7,573 nt of DNA from Melioribacteraceae bacterium (lineage in GTDB: Bacteria > Bacteroidota > Ignavibacteria > Ignavibacteriales > Melioribacteraceae), in assembly GCA_027036655.1 (NCBI GenBank), contig JALWEC010000428.1:1-7573 (forward strand). Direction: 5' to 3'. Below are positions 5,560-7,573 of this stretch, in pieces. How positions within the stretch are numbered: position 1 is the first letter of the stretch; each line of letters begins with the position of its first letter. The position numbers and the translations under genes were made by a program. The notes beneath the pieces are model-generated. The model searched no databases. It had not been told where the DNA came from and was given only the letters and a program-made list of their open reading frames with translations.

Positions 5560-6677
5560 CCGGTTAGTTTCCCGCTTACAATTACGTTGGAAATAAAATC
5601 GGCGTCCGCGGCGATTATATCGTCGGGGATTACCTGTCCGTTTGTCAAATACTTAATCGGCTCGTCATATTTTGAAGAGAGATTCAATAAATTTCCGAAT
5701 GTTACCGACTCATCCAATTTTGTAAAAACAAATCCCGTGTAATTAAACATTTTGAACTTGTTCGCAATATCTATCAGGTTCTTCGTTGAACTTGTCGCGC
5801 TCAAAACCAAATATATCTCGTCGCTTTTTGCCGCGTCAAGGAATTTTTGAATATCATTCAATAATAAACTATTCTTCTGACTTCGCCCTACCGTGTCGAT
5901 AAAAATCAAATCCTTATGCGAAAATTTCTTTAAGAACTTTTTAATATCGTTCGGTTCGTAGGCAACTAAAAAATCGATAGCGCTGACTTCCGAAAAAATT
6001 CTGAGCTGATCGAGCGCACCGAGTCTGTATGTGTCAATCGAGATTAAGCCGACATCAAGTTTATGCAGAATTTTCGAAATTAAAGCCAGCTTGGCGATGC
6101 ACGTTGTTTTCCCAACTCCAGTTGGACCTACAAGCGTAATAACTTTAGGTCCTTCCCCTTTGTCAATCGAAAAACCTTCCGTTTTGATAAGCGATGCTAT
6201 AATCTCTCTCAGCTGTTCGTCCAAATTGTCCGCCGACATTAAATCAATATCCGCGGAAAGCTTTTTAACGATAACATTTACCAACGCGGGTTCGACGTCG
6301 TGCTGAAGCAGCATTTCTTTTATCTCGGCGATTTCATTTTTGAACGACGGTTCATCATCGCCGATTTTAATATCGACAATACTCGCTTTCTTTGCCGGAG
6401 AAGTCTGCTTCTGTTTATAGATTTTATCGGTAAGTTTTTTTAACTCGGTCTCGAAATCGGAAGCTTTCCCTTCCTTTGATTCGGAGTTCCGCTTCAGAAT
6501 TTCTTCCGGGTCCTCGTCTTCTATTCCGGCTGTTATCTCGAACAACTTTCTCTTTCCAAACTTTTCCCTGTCTTCATAAACTTTTGAGCTTAGAATAACA
6601 GCGTCTTCGCCGAGCGCGGATTTCATCCTCTCGGTGGCTTCCTTCAGAGAAAAACCGACAAACTTCTTTATCTTCAT
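5556..6677 (-). CDS. flhF: FlhF, SRP-type GTPase for flagellar placement
   Basis: This 373-residue SRP-family GTPase directs where flagella are built. The N-terminal basic B-domain begins MKIKKFVGFSLKEATERMK and continues with DAVILSSK, typical of FlhF. It is followed by a charged, low-complexity linker (about 50-100), an N-domain of helices (about 110-170) and the G-domain. G-motifs are G1 at 184-191 (GPTGVGKT), G2 DTYRLGALDQLR at 215-226, G3 DTVGRS at 261-266 and G4 TKLDE at 319-323, with a closing NGQVIPDDI. All key nucleotide-binding residues are present, so it should be an active GTPase that dimerises and responds to FlhG. Length is usual for the family. The ATG at 6677 is 4 nt after the flhA stop, with only a weak AGAG upstream. 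The gene overlaps flhG by 4 bp. Confidence 0.96.
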   Translation of the reverse strand: MKIKKFVGFSLKEATERMKSALGEDAVILSSKVYEDREKFGKRKLFEITAGIEDEDPEEILKRNSESKEGKASDFETELKKLTDKIYKQKQTSPAKKASIVDIKIGDDEPSFKNEIAEIKEMLLQHDVEPALVNVIVKKLSADIDLMSADNLDEQLREIIASLIKTEGFSIDKGEGPKVITLVGPTGVGKTTCIAKLALISKILHKLDVGLISIDTYRLGALDQLRIFSEVSAIDFLVAYEPNDIKKFLKKFSHKDLIFIDTVGRSQKNSLLLNDIQKFLDAAKSDEIYLVLSATSSTKNLIDIANKFKMFNYTGFVFTKLDESVTFGNLLNLSSKYDEPIKYLTNGQVIPDDIIAADADFISNVIVSGKLTG

Positions 6678-6681
6678 AATT

Positions 6682-7573
6682 TTAGATCTCTAATTTTCCC
6701 AAAAATTCAGCTTCTACGTCGGCGGGCAATTCCGTATATGAAAGCACAATCGCTTCAGGGAATGTCGAATTAATCAATCTGTAAAAATAGGGACGAATAG
6801 TCGCCGACGTCATAAATACCGGAATGTAGCCAAACTCGCGGAATTTCATTATCCAGTTATCAATTTCTTCATTCAGCTTGCGCAGCATTTCCGGACTTAA
6901 GCCTAAAGTCTGCGTCGAATTATTTGAATTCTGCAAAGCGTTTGTTATGAACGATTCGAGATTTCCGCCAATCGAAACAGCGTGAATAATTCCGTTTTGG
7001 TCCTTGTACAGATTAGCGATTGTTTCACCGAGCGAGTGGCGCACATATTCCGTAAGGACGTCGATATTCTTCGTAACTTTTGAATAGTCAATTAACGATT
7101 CGAGTATCTGCACCAAGTCCTTAATCGGGATTTGTTCTTTCAATAAATTCTGTAAAACTTTTTGTATTGTTCCGAGCGGCAGCAATTCGGGATTAATATC
7201 TTCGATTACAGCGGGATAATCTTTCTTAAGATTTTCAAGAAGCTGCTTAACAGATTGTCTCGTAAGTATTTTATCGAAGTGCTTTTTAATTGTTTCCTGC
7301 AGATGAGTCGAAAGCACGGAAATGCTATCGACAACCGTATAGCCCGCAAGCTCCGCTTTCTCTTTTTCCGATTCGGAAATCCAGTACGCGTCCAAACCGA
7401 AAGCGGGATCGCGCGTTGGAACACCGCTGACATCCCCGTCAACCAACCCCGGATTCATCGCGAGATATCTGTCGCTGAATATCTCATACTTTGAAACAAT
7501 ATTCCCCTTAATTTTAATTATATATTCATTCGGATTAAGCTGCAGATTATCGCGAACCCTAACGGGCGGAACC
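6682..7573 (-). CDS. flhA: FlhA, flagellar type III export gate, C-terminal part only
   Basis: The frame is open to the right window edge, so only the last 296 complete codons are present. The membrane domain and the start lie outside. What is seen is nearly all of the cytoplasmic domain, which forms the nonameric ring that docks chaperone-substrate complexes and the FliH/FliI/FliJ ATPase. Landmarks in order are VPPVRVRDNLQLNPNEY, then AMNPGLVDGDVSG, then DPAFGLDAYWIS, then GYTVVDSISVLSTHL. After these come LGTIQKVLQNLLKEQIPIKDL and VRHSLGETIANLY, with the terminal YIPVFMTSATIRPYF and AIVLSYTELP. These match FlhA rather than the virulence paralogue, and flhF next door supports it. The internal ATG at 7458 is codon 39 of the visible frame, not a start. 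The gene ends 4 nt before flhF. Confidence 0.97.
   Translation of the reverse strand, partial: VPPVRVRDNLQLNPNEYIIKIKGNIVSKYEIFSDRYLAMNPGLVDGDVSGVPTRDPAFGLDAYWISESEKEKAELAGYTVVDSISVLSTHLQETIKKHFDKILTRQSVKQLLENLKKDYPAVIEDINPELLPLGTIQKVLQNLLKEQIPIKDLVQILESLIDYSKVTKNIDVLTEYVRHSLGETIANLYKDQNGIIHAVSIGGNLESFITNALQNSNNSTQTLGLSPEMLRKLNEEIDNWIMKFREFGYIPVFMTSATIRPYFYRLINSTFPEAIVLSYTELPADVEAEFLGKLEI

Noticed and set aside
6031..6306. Open frame on the plus strand inside flhF
   Set aside because: It is opposite the conserved N/G-domain of FlhF; the coding signal clearly belongs to the minus strand.
7162..7494. Open frame on the plus strand opposite flhA
   Set aside because: The minus strand codes for well-conserved FlhA sequence here; the plus frame shows no family resemblance.

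Overview
This AT-rich window is one densely packed minus-strand block of motility genes, read from the right edge to the left. It points to a flagellated diderm bacterium. An A|Q signal-peptide cleavage site, the AT-rich composition and the gene mix suggest the Bacteroidota/Chlorobi/Ignavibacteria (FCB) side of the tree. That placement is an inference and was not tested by any search.

Right part (about 7573 to 4732): the C-terminal half of the export-gate protein FlhA, then the SRP-type GTPase FlhF, then its MinD-like partner FlhG. flhF follows flhA by 4 nt and overlaps flhG by ATGA. Next comes the only sizeable gap in the window (4618-4731). It holds A/T-tract repeats and a 12-bp inverted repeat that overlaps the ribosome binding site of the following gene.

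Middle (4617 to 3741): a small two-helix membrane protein whose end overlaps the start of a FliA/sigma-28-type sigma factor. The sigma factor has good regions 2 and 4 but almost no region 3.

Left part (3754 to 1): two tandem HDOD proteins that are clear paralogues, a GAF plus histidine-kinase-like protein that has lost its phosphoacceptor histidine and ATP-binding boxes, a bitopic membrane protein with a basic helix-turn-helix-like tail, and the first 26 codons of another gene cut by the window edge.

The spacing (4-bp, 11-bp and 14-bp overlaps, gaps of 3-24 nt) argues for a single operon or at most two transcription units split at 4618-4731. FlhF and FlhG set flagellar position and number, FlhA is the export gate, and the sigma factor would drive late flagellar and chemotaxis genes. 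The HDOD-HDOD-pseudokinase-membrane protein set is most simply read as an uncharacterised signalling module tied to that sigma factor. I saw no tRNA, rRNA, CRISPR array, insertion sequence or strong intrinsic terminator.
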